From positions 1,054,001 to 1,118,000 of the forward strand of contig NZ_JBLFEP010000001.1 of assembly GCF_047345415.1 (NCBI RefSeq): a stretch of DNA of 64,000 nt. Reading direction: 5' to 3'. The notes beneath the pieces are model-generated. The model searched no databases. It was not told where the DNA came from and saw only the letters and a program-made list of their open reading frames with translations. The DNA comes from Maribacter_C sp947494565. GTDB lineage: Bacteria > Bacteroidota > Bacteroidia > Flavobacteriales > Flavobacteriaceae. Both the position numbers and the translations under genes were made by a program. Below, in pieces: positions 55,658 through 64,000 of this stretch (position 1 is the first letter of the stretch; each line of letters opens with the position of its first letter).

Positions 55658-56038
55658 TTAGTACTCATATAAAATCTTGGGACAACATCGTTGGTCAACT
55701 GACTTTCCCGATAAAACGAAATCTTCATCCGTTCGGCATCGGTTCCTCGGCTTTCCAAAGGATGCGAAATACAATGCTTGTGCGCCCGATGACAATGACG
55801 TATGGCCTGCATCGACAGTACAAATTAGCTGATAGACCTCTTCCCACAGAAATGTCATAGGGTTGTCAGGAGCTGGAATGGAGGCCCTGAAAAGATGACC
55901 TCGTTCAAAATAACCTTGTTGAGTGAAACCTGTTTGGGATACAAACAGTGGTAGGAATATAACGCTTTGCTTTTTCAATACAGACGAAAAAACAGCGTCC
56001 GCCAAAAAATTTATGCCCATCTCTTTTACCTTTATCAT
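55658..56038 (-). CDS. small protein of unknown function, possibly exported
   Basis: 126 residues if started at MIKVKEMG (56038); the frame reaches 56077. Not recognised. A hydrophobic stretch (SVIFLPLFVSQTGF) about 25 residues in could be a signal sequence. The rest has five Cys residues, including an adjacent pair near the end (QRCCPKILYEY). The terminator at 55504-55540, in the right orientation, is the best sign that the region is transcribed this way. It may be a remnant of a longer gene. Confidence 0.4.
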   Translation of the reverse strand: MIKVKEMGINFLADAVFSSVLKKQSVIFLPLFVSQTGFTQQGYFERGHLFRASIPAPDNPMTFLWEEVYQLICTVDAGHTSLSSGAQALYFASFGKPRNRCRTDEDFVLSGKSVDQRCCPKILYEY

Positions 56039-56077
56039 TGTATTTCTCTGTTGGAATACCCAGCAGATAAAATACAC

Positions 56078-56434
56078 TTTAGTTATAGAGCGAAAACCAT
56101 TTCAAGTTTTCACGGGACAGCACAAACCTAAAATCAATTCTCTTCAGACCACAATAATTGTTGTGAACGCATTCAAATCTGTGGGGAATTCTAGTTTTAG
56201 AGAATTTTTCTCCAATTTTCGTTAACGTAATTCAGGATTTTACGCCCTGCAAAGGGATTATTTTGATTTATTACGTGCTTTTAGATAAACGTTTTAGTTG
56301 CTTCCAGCGCAATTACCGAACTATGAACGATTTAAAAGGTGGAGCACCTCATTGACAGAGTGAGCAGCTATGTTCACAGATAAAAGTTTTAGTTGCTTCG
56401 TCTATGAATCATATTTGAGCTGTAAACTTCATTT
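56078..56434. other. spacer upstream of the receptor operon
   Basis: 357 bases with no gene apart from the start region of the small minus-strand frame. It contains the two direct repeats described separately and, just before the receptor ATG, CATATTTGAG, one base from the Bacteroidota -7 pattern TAnnTTTG; the spacing to the TTG upstream is 14 bases, shorter than usual, so no promoter is called. Confidence 0.4.
56284..56399 (+). promoter_or_regulatory. pair of 21-base direct repeats upstream of the TonB-dependent receptor
   Basis: GATAAA(C/A)GTTTTAGTTGC followed by TTC occurs at 56284-56304 and 56379-56399, 20 of 21 bases the same, start to start 95 bases (about nine helical turns). The second copy ends 36 bases before the ATG at 56435. 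A LytTR-type regulator, a family that binds direct repeats, is encoded in the same operon, so these are candidate binding sites. Confidence 0.5.
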
Positions 56435-58759
56435 ATGGCCAAATTGCTTGCGTTCCTCATTTGTTTTCTAGGATACTTTGCCCTCTGTCGGGCACAAGGG
56501 TCCGGTTCCTTTTCGGGGCAGGTTCAAGATGCACAAAGCATGGAAGCCATTCCTTTTGCAACAGTGGCCCTATTATACAATGACGTCTTGATCGATGGCG
56601 TTTCCACCAGTGCGGATGGAAGATTTGAAATACAGGTAACCGAGGAGTTCACCCATTTCGAGATTAGCTTTATCGGCTATGAAACTGCCAAAATAGGAGT
56701 GTCGGACATTAGTGATCCCGATGGTATGGACGTAAAACTATACGCCGCGAACCTAGCCTTGGACGAGGTGGTCGTGGCTGTGGCCCAAACCACTACAAGC
56801 TTGAAGATAGACCGAAAAGTAATCAACTTAGGGGCCGACCTACAACAATCAGGAGCTACCGTACTTGAGGCCTTTGAACAGATTTCGGAAATACAGACCG
56901 ATTTGGGAATCGGTACTATCTCATTACGCGGCAGTGGCAATGTTCGCATACTGGTGAATGGAAAACCTTCACCCTTAAATGCCACGGAGCTATTGAGCCA
57001 AATTGCCGCAGTGTCGGTCGAAAAAGTAGAGATCATCACGTCTCCTTCCGCTAAAAATCAAGCAGACGGCCTATCAGGTATTCTCAATATTGTTTTAAAA
57101 AAGAACCGATCCCTAGGCATGAACCTCGGGATCAACGGTGCAGTCGGAACTAAGCGTCACAGTTATGGCCTGATGTCCAACTACAATCTTTCTTTCGTCA
57201 ATATAAGGCTCAATGCGTCTCGAGAACGAAGGGAAATGGATAGTGAGCAATGGATCAGTCAGCAATACACCAATGGAAATACAAGGGATTTCTATGCCCC
57301 ACACGATTTTCGCGGGAAAGTGGAAAAAATCTCGGGCGGTTTAGATTTCTTTTTCGATGACGCGAACGAGCTTTCTTTCGATCTCGATTACACCTACGAT
57401 TACCACCAATTCTTTAATACGACCTTTTATACCAATGTAACCGATCGGCCAGACTTCTTGTATGTACGGAATTCGGCACATACCCATAAAACATTAAGCT
57501 ATAACACCAATTACCGCAGAAAATTCAAGGGGGAAGGGCATTTTATCGAGCTGGACTACCACCTTGCCAACAACGAGAATATTCTGCCCGCAAGAGATGT
57601 TGAAGCAGGTATTTTCTTGTTCGAAGAAGAGCAAAGAAACAAGAACACCATACAACAAGCGGCTTTAGACTATACATTGCCCATAGGTGACCAGGCCAGT
57701 GTAGAGGCGGGAGCCCTATGGAATGACCGGCAATTGAAGAGTTTTGATTTTTTTCAACCGCGCGGTATTTTTCCTCGAAACGAGCAATTCACCTATCATG
57801 AGGAGATTTTAGGAATATATGCCGTGGGAAGGGCAACCCTAGGAAAACTCAATGCCCAGGCCGGTTTACGTTACGAATACTTCCATTCAAATTCAATGAA
57901 TACCGCAGCAAATCAAACAACGGATCTCACCTTTTCAAATCTCTTTCCCTCGGTTCATTTCTCGTACAATAGCAACGATTCAAATACGCTAAGCCTCGGA
58001 TACAGCAAACGCATTTCGCGTCCTAATTTTCATCATATCAATCCCTTTCAAATGGGGAATCAGTATTTTCAATGGGAAGCGAACCCTGGCCTTACCCCTG
58101 AATTCAGCGATAATATCGAATTGAACTATCAATATAATGATGAGCGCTTCAATGGATCGGTCTCCTCATTTTATAGAAATCGGACCGACGTCATTCAGTG
58201 GTTACAGGATATCGATGATGAAGGTGTTCGAACCATCAGTTTTGTGAATATCGGCAGCAAGCAATCGTATGGATTTGAAGCGGACGCCCGTTATCCTTTA
58301 ACCTCGTTTTGGAACACCCAGTTGTCAGTGAATTACTATTTCACGACGGTGTCTCAAGACATCGACCTTACTTGGTATCACTTGTACTCATCGAATATTA
58401 TTTTCAAAAACACCTGGAACATTACAAAAGCTATAAGCGCTGACCTTACCTACCGCCATACACCAAAAAACCAAAGGGAATTTAGTTTTACCGACCCAAG
58501 AAATCGATTGGACCTTGCCGTCCGCGCCAAATTTTTGAACAATAGACTTACCGCCAACCTTAGAATTATTGACGTATTGGATAACAATCTGCGTGAAAAT
58601 ACCTTGATTACCCCTCAAGTGATACAGCAAGAGGTGTGGCGGTTTCAATCACAAACTTTCGGGGTATTGTTCAGCCTGAACTATAAACTCCTTCAGGATC
58701 AAGGAAAAACCAGAAACAGAAAGTCACGAAACTACGAACATCTCGGCACCACTGATTAA
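56435..58759 (+). CDS. TonB-dependent outer-membrane receptor with CarboxypepD_reg-like domain
   Basis: 774 residues. Signal peptide 1-20 (ends ALCRAQ). A carboxypeptidase-regulatory-like domain lies at about 24-110 (GSFSGQVQDAQSMEAIPFAT). The plug domain (about 115-225) contains ISLRGSGNVRILVNGKPSPL and the SVEKVEIITSPSAK strand typical of the class. A beta-barrel fills the rest, with alternating aromatic strands and an OMP_b-brl_3-like ending (QTFGVLFSLNYKLLQ). No SusD-like partner follows, so it is unlikely to be a standard glycan-uptake pair. The operon continues with a small exported protein 28 bp on and a LytS/LytR pair, so receptor occupancy may be linked to signalling. Confidence 0.92.
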   Translation: MAKLLAFLICFLGYFALCRAQGSGSFSGQVQDAQSMEAIPFATVALLYNDVLIDGVSTSADGRFEIQVTEEFTHFEISFIGYETAKIGVSDISDPDGMDVKLYAANLALDEVVVAVAQTTTSLKIDRKVINLGADLQQSGATVLEAFEQISEIQTDLGIGTISLRGSGNVRILVNGKPSPLNATELLSQIAAVSVEKVEIITSPSAKNQADGLSGILNIVLKKNRSLGMNLGINGAVGTKRHSYGLMSNYNLSFVNIRLNASRERREMDSEQWISQQYTNGNTRDFYAPHDFRGKVEKISGGLDFFFDDANELSFDLDYTYDYHQFFNTTFYTNVTDRPDFLYVRNSAHTHKTLSYNTNYRRKFKGEGHFIELDYHLANNENILPARDVEAGIFLFEEEQRNKNTIQQAALDYTLPIGDQASVEAGALWNDRQLKSFDFFQPRGIFPRNEQFTYHEEILGIYAVGRATLGKLNAQAGLRYEYFHSNSMNTAANQTTDLTFSNLFPSVHFSYNSNDSNTLSLGYSKRISRPNFHHINPFQMGNQYFQWEANPGLTPEFSDNIELNYQYNDERFNGSVSSFYRNRTDVIQWLQDIDDEGVRTISFVNIGSKQSYGFEADARYPLTSFWNTQLSVNYYFTTVSQDIDLTWYHLYSSNIIFKNTWNITKAISADLTYRHTPKNQREFSFTDPRNRLDLAVRAKFLNNRLTANLRIIDVLDNNLRENTLITPQVIQQEVWRFQSQTFGVLFSLNYKLLQDQGKTRNRKSRNYEHLGTTD

Positions 58760-58787
58760 TTTAAAACTAATTGTAATATACCAACAC

Positions 58788-59477
58788 ATGAAAAAAGCAA
58801 TACTGACGGTAATCACGACAATCACACTAGGAAACAGTGCCTGTACCGCTCAAAACGACCTTAAAAAAGAACGCATTTCAGCAAAGGAACTGACGACATG
58901 GCAAACCCTAGACCTGGGGAAGACTTCGGTAAACGGCGAAGAATTGATTGTTGAGGAAACGGAAGGATCCGATGGCTACTTTTTGATCAGCCCCGATACC
59001 TACGAGGGTGATGTACAAATCAACTATCAAGTCAAGGCCCTATCGGAATCATCGGTCTGCATTGTATTGCTCTTTACTTCAGATATGGGTGATTCAGAAA
59101 ACCTAACACTGCCGCCGGCAAATGCTAAAGGAAGGGATTTCTGGGACTGGCGCACGAAACTCGAGCATTACAACCTTACCTTTAATAATGCGTCACATGG
59201 AAACAAGCCGTTTTTCTTCAAAAATGTATCCCCATTCAAGAGAGGCTTTTATCAAACATTACCGAATACCATTATGAAAACCCAGGAGTGGAATAGTGTT
59301 GAAATTGGGAGGAAAGGCACCCATATGTGGTTCAAACTGAACGATAGCATCGTTTTTGAGCAAGAAGATTGTAACCCCTTGTCGGCCGGACATATGATTT
59401 TCAGGATAAGTGGGACCACGGGAGAGGAGACCATCTTTGCCAAAATAGCCCTGAAGGACTTGGTGATCGCACACTGA
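58788..59477 (+). CDS. small exported protein, lectin-like (DUF1961-like) fold suspected
   Basis: 229 residues with an N-terminal export signal (MKKAILTVITTITLGNSACTAQ). The Cys in NSAC could be a lipobox but Asn at -3 is unusual. The mature part is beta-rich with EGDVQINYQVKAL, WNSVEIGRKG and MWFKLNDSIVFEQED, which recall concanavalin A-like/DUF1961 proteins; the similarity is by strand pattern only. It lies 28 bp after the receptor gene and 24 bp before the kinase gene. A role as a co-receptor or periplasmic ligand-binding partner is inferred from position. Confidence 0.65.
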   Translation: MKKAILTVITTITLGNSACTAQNDLKKERISAKELTTWQTLDLGKTSVNGEELIVEETEGSDGYFLISPDTYEGDVQINYQVKALSESSVCIVLLFTSDMGDSENLTLPPANAKGRDFWDWRTKLEHYNLTFNNASHGNKPFFFKNVSPFKRGFYQTLPNTIMKTQEWNSVEIGRKGTHMWFKLNDSIVFEQEDCNPLSAGHMIFRISGTTGEETIFAKIALKDLVIAH

Positions 59478-59500
59478 TAATTATGTAATTTACACCTCTA

Positions 59501-60520
59501 TTGGAACATAAAACCCCATATGCGAAGTTTATTCGGCTTGAGCCCCTATTGCATCTATTTCTATGGGGCATGGTACTCTTATATCCGTATATAAAGTATA
59601 TGAAACGGGAGGGTGGATATGCGATGTCATTTGCACATGAACTCAATGCCTTGGTATTTAAAATGACCATTTCCTATTTTCTTTATTTCTGGTTCTTTCC
59701 GAGGCTGGGTCAAAGAAAATACTATGCCTTGGCGCTATTGGTATTGGTGGGCAATACCTTGTGCTACGAATATACCGATGGGTTTTTTCATTCGGGAGAC
59801 ACCCATTTCTGGCAGCACTTCGCGACCAATCTATTGACCCATGTGAGTTTCGGAATTATTTTTTTCACCTTGTTCTCCATCAAAAACATCTACCGTCAGC
59901 AGCGAAGTCTTGAGGTGTTGCAACAAGAAAAGAACCGCGCTGAAATGAAGGCCTTGAAATCACAGATCAATCCACACTTCTTGTTCAATACCCTAAATAC
60001 CATTTATGCCAACGCCCTCAAAAAAGAGGAAAACACACCAGAATTGATCCTCAAGCTATCGGACGGGTTTCGGTACTTATTTCATGAAGGGCAACAAGAA
60101 CAGGTAAGCCTGCAGCGCGAAGTTCAGCATTTAAAAGACTATATTCATCTACAAGAAGAACGGTTAGCGGATAAGGTCAAGGTCACTTTTTCTACGGAAA
60201 TCGAGTATTCGGAAAAACAAATCGCTCCCTTATTACTTATTCCCTTCGTGGAAAATGCCTTTAAATATACCAGCTTGCTAAAAGGGAAAAACCATCAGAT
60301 CAACATCGCGATAGCGGCCAGCGAAACCGATTTTTCCTTTCATTGCGTAAATCCGTTCAATACTGCCGGGCAGCAGGAAGTAGACCTCGGTTGGGCGACC
60401 AGTGGTGTCGGCATTACAAATGTAAAAAAGAGATTGACCCTCCTGTATCCAGAAAGACACCATTTGGAAATAGCGGAAGAGCAAAATCGCTACAGCATAA
60501 AACTTGCCATACAGTTATGA
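59501..60520 (+). CDS. LytS-type histidine kinase, probable TTG start
   Basis: 339 residues from a TTG at 59501. A stop at 59486 excludes an earlier start, and the first in-frame ATG (59570) would cut into the first helix. Four helices near 15-33, 49-66, 73-88 and 111-130. The His_kinase domain has the phospho-acceptor His159 in QINPHFLFNTLNTIYANAL. The ATP-binding part has LLIPFVENAFKYT and GVGITNVKKRL. No large periplasmic domain, so the signal is probably sensed in the membrane or through the receptor. The stop overlaps the regulator start (ATGA). Confidence 0.9.
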   Translation: MEHKTPYAKFIRLEPLLHLFLWGMVLLYPYIKYMKREGGYAMSFAHELNALVFKMTISYFLYFWFFPRLGQRKYYALALLVLVGNTLCYEYTDGFFHSGDTHFWQHFATNLLTHVSFGIIFFTLFSIKNIYRQQRSLEVLQQEKNRAEMKALKSQINPHFLFNTLNTIYANALKKEENTPELILKLSDGFRYLFHEGQQEQVSLQREVQHLKDYIHLQEERLADKVKVTFSTEIEYSEKQIAPLLLIPFVENAFKYTSLLKGKNHQINIAIAASETDFSFHCVNPFNTAGQQEVDLGWATSGVGITNVKKRLTLLYPERHHLEIAEEQNRYSIKLAIQL

Positions 60521-61191
60521 TGCAGTGTATCATTTTAGAGGATGAAAAATCGGCCCGCGAAGTGCTGCTCAGCTACGTTCAGAAGACACCCTTTATTCAG
60601 TGCTCGGGCAGTTACGAAAGTGGTTTGGACATTCCACCGAAGGAATTGCAAGAGGTTGATATTTTGTTTCTGGATATTCAGCTGCCAGAAATCAACGGCT
60701 TGACTTTTCTAAAAACCCTTCGCAACCCGCCCAAGGTCATCTGTACTACTGCCTATTCGAACTATGCTGTGGCCGCCTTTGAGGAAGCCGTCACCGATTA
60801 TTTGGTAAAGCCTTTCTCCTATGAACGGTTTTTTAAGGCCGTCACAAGGGTACGGGAACAGCTATCACATCAAAAAAAGGAAAAGAACGACCGGCTTTTT
60901 CTTTACGCGGACAAGACCATGTATTCAGTGGTCACGAATGAGATTTTATTCATCAAGGCCGAAGTCGACTATGTAAAGGTGGTCACCCAAGAACAGGAAA
61001 TTTTGATTTTGGATAGCCTTCGCAACTGGAAAGAAAAACTGCAGGGGCTATCCTTTGTTCAAGTGCATCGTTCCTATATCGTCAATACCAAAAAAATACA
61101 GAAGGTCTATGGCAATCTGATTTTTCTTGGCGCAGTTGAAATTCCCATCGGAAAGACCTACAAAGAAGCCTTTTTTAAGGCAATCGAATAG
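60517..61191 (+). CDS. LytTR-family response regulator
   Basis: 224 residues from the ATG at 60517, which overlaps the kinase stop codon; the frame extends 58 codons further up in kinase sequence but that part is a shadow. Receiver with Asp53 in LFLDIQLPEINGL and Lys in YLVKPF. The LytTR DNA-binding domain begins near residue 130 (LYADKTMYSVVTNEILFIKA) and has FVQVHRSYIVNTKKI. Such regulators bind short direct repeats. Its own operon leader carries a 21-base direct repeat (56284-56399), suggesting autoregulation. Confidence 0.93.
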   Translation: MMQCIILEDEKSAREVLLSYVQKTPFIQCSGSYESGLDIPPKELQEVDILFLDIQLPEINGLTFLKTLRNPPKVICTTAYSNYAVAAFEEAVTDYLVKPFSYERFFKAVTRVREQLSHQKKEKNDRLFLYADKTMYSVVTNEILFIKAEVDYVKVVTQEQEILILDSLRNWKEKLQGLSFVQVHRSYIVNTKKIQKVYGNLIFLGAVEIPIGKTYKEAFFKAIE

Positions 61192-61227
61192 CTCGTTTGA
61201 CCGTAATCGTTATTTAACAGGATGGTA

Positions 61228-62118
61228 TCAGTGACCGGTTTCCGGAAGTTCGTCCGTCTTACTCAGTGATACCAACCCTCCTAAAGCTCCAAGGTTCATG
61301 GAATCCAATGCGGAGCTAGGCACAATAACCATTGACCCCTTTTCCTTCAGACCTTCGAACAACATATTCATGCCCCTTAGGTGTAGGGCCACTGGGTTTT
61401 TCTTATACTGCTCACTGGCTTCAGAGAATTTGTAGGCTATCTCTGTTTCGGCCGTCCCAAGAATCACTCGTGCCCGTCGCTCTCGTTCCGCCTGAGCTTC
61501 CTTACTCATGGCATCCGCCAGATCTTGGGGAATAATAATGTCTTTGATTCCTACGGTTTGGCAGGTAATGCCCCAAGGATTTGTATTCTCATCCAGCACC
61601 TTCTGCAGATCATCGGCAATTTTATCCCGCTCTTGAAGAATGTCCGACAGTTCATGTTTACCGATGATATCGCGTAAGCCCGTTTGGGCAATATAAAAAA
61701 TAGCCCTTTCGTATTCCTGCACTTCGAGCGCGGCCTTTTCAACATCCCAGACCGTCCAATACACTACGGCATCAACATTGACGGGAACAGTATCCTTGGT
61801 CAAGGTCTGTTCGGCCTTAAAATCCGTGACGCGTACCCGTTGGTCAATATACTTGTCTATCTGATCGATGATGGGAATGATAAAAAATATTCCAGGTCCT
61901 TTAAGGCCATTGAATTTTCCCATGCGAAGTACTACCGCTTTCTCCCATTGATCCGCAATATGAATGGATCGCGCTATGAATAGTGCAATCAATATCAATA
62001 CCGCCAAGACTGCGATGTCGATGACATCAAAATAATACAATACAAAAGAGATTGCCGATAGTACAAGCATCACCGTGCCCGAAATGGGGTTCCATAGGTT
62101 TTTCTTTATTGCCTTCAT
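61228..62118 (-). CDS. slipin (SPFH/stomatin-like membrane protein)
   Basis: 296 residues. Two close hydrophobic segments at about 15-32 and 35-50, then an SPFH domain (IADQWEKAVVLRMGKFNGLK, GPGIFFIIPIIDQIDKY, DTVPVNVDAVVYWTVWDVEK) and a helical oligomerisation region (QAERERRARVILGTAETEIA). No NfeD-like partner is adjacent. The start lies one base after the stop of the GntR-type repressor, so the pair are coupled. Slipins form membrane microdomain scaffolds and often take part in envelope stress responses. Confidence 0.9.
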   Translation of the reverse strand: MKAIKKNLWNPISGTVMLVLSAISFVLYYFDVIDIAVLAVLILIALFIARSIHIADQWEKAVVLRMGKFNGLKGPGIFFIIPIIDQIDKYIDQRVRVTDFKAEQTLTKDTVPVNVDAVVYWTVWDVEKAALEVQEYERAIFYIAQTGLRDIIGKHELSDILQERDKIADDLQKVLDENTNPWGITCQTVGIKDIIIPQDLADAMSKEAQAERERRARVILGTAETEIAYKFSEASEQYKKNPVALHLRGMNMLFEGLKEKGSMVIVPSSALDSMNLGALGGLVSLSKTDELPETGH

Positions 62119-62119
62119 T

Positions 62120-62488
62120 TTACAGTTGTTTTTGAAGTTGTTTTATAATATCAGTTACCGAAAATCCATAGGTAAAAGCAATTGTGGAAAATTCGTGACA
62201 AATCTCCGTCAGTTTTTTGTCTTTTTCTTCAGGGGGTATTTCCAATTCGATGTGGCTTATAAAAGTGCCCGTGCCCTGGTGGGTTTCGAGTATATCTTGA
62301 ATCTCTAACTCCTTGTACGCTTTGGCAATGGTGTTGAGGTTCACTTTCAATTCTACGGCCAATGCCCTTACGGTGGGCAACTGTTCTCCTGTTTTTAGGC
62401 TTCCTGATGCAATACCGAACCGGATCTGATCAATAATCTGGCGGTAAAAAGGGGTTCCGTTCTTAGGGTCCAAGCGAAAAGCGATCAT
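62120..62488 (-). CDS. GntR-family (YtrA-type) transcriptional regulator
   Basis: 122 residues. A winged helix-turn-helix occupies residues 8-75 (PFYRQIIDQIRFGIASGSL, LPTVRALAVELKVNLNTIAK). The C-terminal part is only about 45 residues, as in the YtrA subgroup, too short for a ligand-binding domain of the larger GntR classes. It precedes the slipin gene directly. A palindrome 17 bases upstream of the start is the likely operator, giving autoregulation. Confidence 0.9.
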   Translation of the reverse strand: MIAFRLDPKNGTPFYRQIIDQIRFGIASGSLKTGEQLPTVRALAVELKVNLNTIAKAYKELEIQDILETHQGTGTFISHIELEIPPEEKDKKLTEICHEFSTIAFTYGFSVTDIIKQLQKQL

Positions 62489-62504
62489 TATACTATTATA
62501 TTAT

Positions 62505-62524
62505 TGTACTATATGTATAGTACA
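62505..62524. promoter_or_regulatory. palindromic operator-like site for the GntR-type regulator
   Basis: TGTACTATA and TATAGTACA flank two bases, a perfect 9-base inverted repeat. It lies 17-36 bases upstream of the regulator ATG at 62488. GntR proteins of this group usually bind such palindromes overlapping their own promoter. It also faces the divergent dehydrogenase-like gene at 62644. Confidence 0.7.
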
Positions 62525-62643
62525 AACATACAACTTTTTTTTTAATTGCCAAAAGGAGTGCTTTTCAGAACATCTCTTAGGTTGAGATACTGTAGCTCCA
62601 ATTGAATTGCTAACTTTAGGGGCAACCCGCCTAAAAACACTTT

Positions 62644-63918
62644 ATGAAACTCGTACGCACCACCCGAAAATCACTGTTGGCCGTCTTTGCCATTGTTTTG
62701 TCAACATTCTTCCTTCAATGTAAAAATGAACCGAAAGAAAGCCCTGCAGCGCCCATCAATGAAACCCTGTTAGAGGCGCCTGAAGGCTTTTCGGTATTCG
62801 AAATCGGTACCGAATTAGGCGCTGTTCGACATTTGACCGTAGCCAATAATGGGGATGTCTATGCCAATCGCTCCGTACTCAAGAACGGAAAGAGCATCGT
62901 TCGGTTAAAATATACCAACACCGAGGAATCTCCTTATGAACAAGAGGAATTTGCCGAAGTTCCCGGAACTGGAATCTTGGCAACGGATAACTACCTGTAC
63001 GCCTCTTCGAATTCCGGTGTGCATCGTTATGCCTTGAACGAAAACCATGAAATTGTCGATGCTAACAATCCACAAACAATCGTAGATGGCCTCATCGATA
63101 TGGGACGCGACAATGCCAAACCGTTTACTGTCGATAGTGATGGCAACCTTTATGTCACCATCGGTTCGTGGAATGATGCCTGTCGCGATACGGAATCGGA
63201 TGCGGGCATGATCCCTTGTACGCTCTTGGATTCTGCTGGGGGTATTTGGAAATTCAAGGCGGATCAGCTCAACCAGACCTATGCCGATGGCACCCGATAT
63301 GCTACCGGTCTTAAAAATGCTGTTGGCATCACATGGAACTTCCAGACCAACTCTTTATTTGCCACCGATCACGGACGGGGCGGGTTGCACAATTTTTATC
63401 CGGATCTTTATAGCAAAGAACAAGACGATGCACTGCCTGCCGAAACTTTTTACGAATTACAGGAGAACGACAATGCCGGTTGGCCCGAAACCTATTATGA
63501 CCCTATCCAAAAGAAACGGATTCTCGCACCGGAGTATGGCGGTGACGGAATACAATCAGGAGGCGAAGATGCCATTGCCCCCATCATGGCATTCCCTGCA
63601 CATTTAGGTCCGAATGACGTGTTGTTCTATACCGGTGACCTATTTCCGGAACGTTACAAGAATGGGGCCTTCATTGCTTTTCACAATCAATCGAAACCAC
63701 TTAACAAAGGCTTCTTTGTAGCCTTTGTTCCCTTTAAGAATGGAGCTCCTGATGGCGATTGGGAAATTTTCCTCGATAACTTCGCGGGAATGGATTTGGC
63801 CAACCCAACGGAAGGCGACGGACTGAAACATCGCCCCTGCGGACTGGCTCAGGGGCCTGATGGCGCCTTGTATGTCTGTGATGACTTTGGCGGCAGTATT
63901 TTTAAGGTAACGTATTAG
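62644..63918 (+). CDS. sorbosone dehydrogenase-like beta-propeller lipoprotein
   Basis: 424 residues. Lipoprotein signal with modified Cys26 (STFFLQCKNEPKES). The remainder is a six-bladed propeller pattern with repeated VDSDGNLYVTIG-like strands. The segment RYATGLKNAVGITWN, then FATDHGRGG, is typical of the glucose/sorbosone dehydrogenase family; members often use pyrroloquinoline quinone. C-terminal HRPCGLAQGPDGALYVCDD is the closing blade. Actual substrate unknown, and some relatives have no enzyme activity. It is divergent from the GntR-slipin operon. Confidence 0.85.
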   Translation: MKLVRTTRKSLLAVFAIVLSTFFLQCKNEPKESPAAPINETLLEAPEGFSVFEIGTELGAVRHLTVANNGDVYANRSVLKNGKSIVRLKYTNTEESPYEQEEFAEVPGTGILATDNYLYASSNSGVHRYALNENHEIVDANNPQTIVDGLIDMGRDNAKPFTVDSDGNLYVTIGSWNDACRDTESDAGMIPCTLLDSAGGIWKFKADQLNQTYADGTRYATGLKNAVGITWNFQTNSLFATDHGRGGLHNFYPDLYSKEQDDALPAETFYELQENDNAGWPETYYDPIQKKRILAPEYGGDGIQSGGEDAIAPIMAFPAHLGPNDVLFYTGDLFPERYKNGAFIAFHNQSKPLNKGFFVAFVPFKNGAPDGDWEIFLDNFAGMDLANPTEGDGLKHRPCGLAQGPDGALYVCDDFGGSIFKVTY

Positions 63919-63946
63919 CAGCAGGAGACCGCCTCCTTAACCATTG

Positions 63947-64000
63947 TTACTCTTCCTTTATAAAGTCCTTTCGTAGTCGAACCGGGCTGTCCGGCACCTT
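63947..64000 (-). CDS. 3' end of a minus-strand gene, cut by the window edge
   Basis: The last 17 codons (KVPDSPVRLRKDFIKEE, stop at 63947) of a possible frame entering from the right. Too short to identify, and it could be chance. It would converge with the lipoprotein gene at a distance of 28 bases. Confidence 0.3.
   Translation of the reverse strand, partial: KVPDSPVRLRKDFIKEE

Noticed and set aside
60343..60516. N-terminal extension of the LytTR regulator
   Set aside because: It is read out of frame from kinase coding sequence and bears no resemblance to a receiver domain; the ATG at 60517 overlaps the kinase stop in the usual way.

Overview
The window looks like a chromosome segment of a marine flavobacterium (Bacteroidota, Flavobacteriaceae-like). 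The grounds are ~800-residue FtsX/MacB-type permeases in tandem, a TonB-dependent receptor with an N-terminal carboxypeptidase-regulatory-like domain, LytS/LytR and NtrC-type two-component systems, large Asp-rich thrombospondin type 3 repeat proteins, and starts preceded by A-rich sequence rather than Shine-Dalgarno motifs. Base composition is moderately AT-rich. The genus cannot be fixed from the sequence. No rRNA, tRNA, CRISPR array or transposase was seen.

Region 1 (1-37112, all minus strand) is one very long export locus. Transcription runs from an outer-membrane TolC-like channel (37112) through a membrane fusion protein and one ABC ATPase into at least 14 consecutive permease genes: 13 complete, and one cut by the window edge. 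A permease-start remnant sits in the only long gap (5856-6340). No second ATPase lies among the permeases. The simplest reading is one motor, adaptor and channel shared by many permeases whose large periplasmic domains have diverged.

Region 2 (37397-40201, plus strand) encodes a sigma-54 activator-type response regulator and its histidine kinase, divergent from region 1. A sigma-54-like -24 element lies just upstream of the TolC-like gene, so this pair is the likely regulator of the array.

Region 3 (40345-46566) holds a divergent sigma-70-like protein, a small unknown gene and a tightly packed minus-strand operon. That operon encodes a 68-residue protein, a coiled-coil membrane protein, a VWA-like lipoprotein, a polytopic membrane protein and a short bifunctional penicillin-binding protein. 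It is an uncharacterised envelope or peptidoglycan module.

Region 4 (46739-55280) is a duplicated cassette. Each unit held an astacin-like peptidase gene (plus strand) facing a thrombospondin-type-3 surface protein gene (minus strand). Three copies of a ~200-bp structured repeat bound the units. In the second unit the peptidase is reduced to a fragment by two deletions with microhomology at their junctions, while the 3' 925 bp is nearly identical to unit one without indels. The repeat stem shows compensatory base changes.

Region 5 (55504-64000) has a small unknown gene with its own terminator, then an operon of TonB-dependent receptor, small exported protein, LytS-like kinase and LytTR regulator, preceded by a 21-bp direct repeat. 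After that come a GntR-slipin operon with a palindromic operator-like site, a sorbosone-dehydrogenase-like lipoprotein, and the end of a further minus-strand gene.
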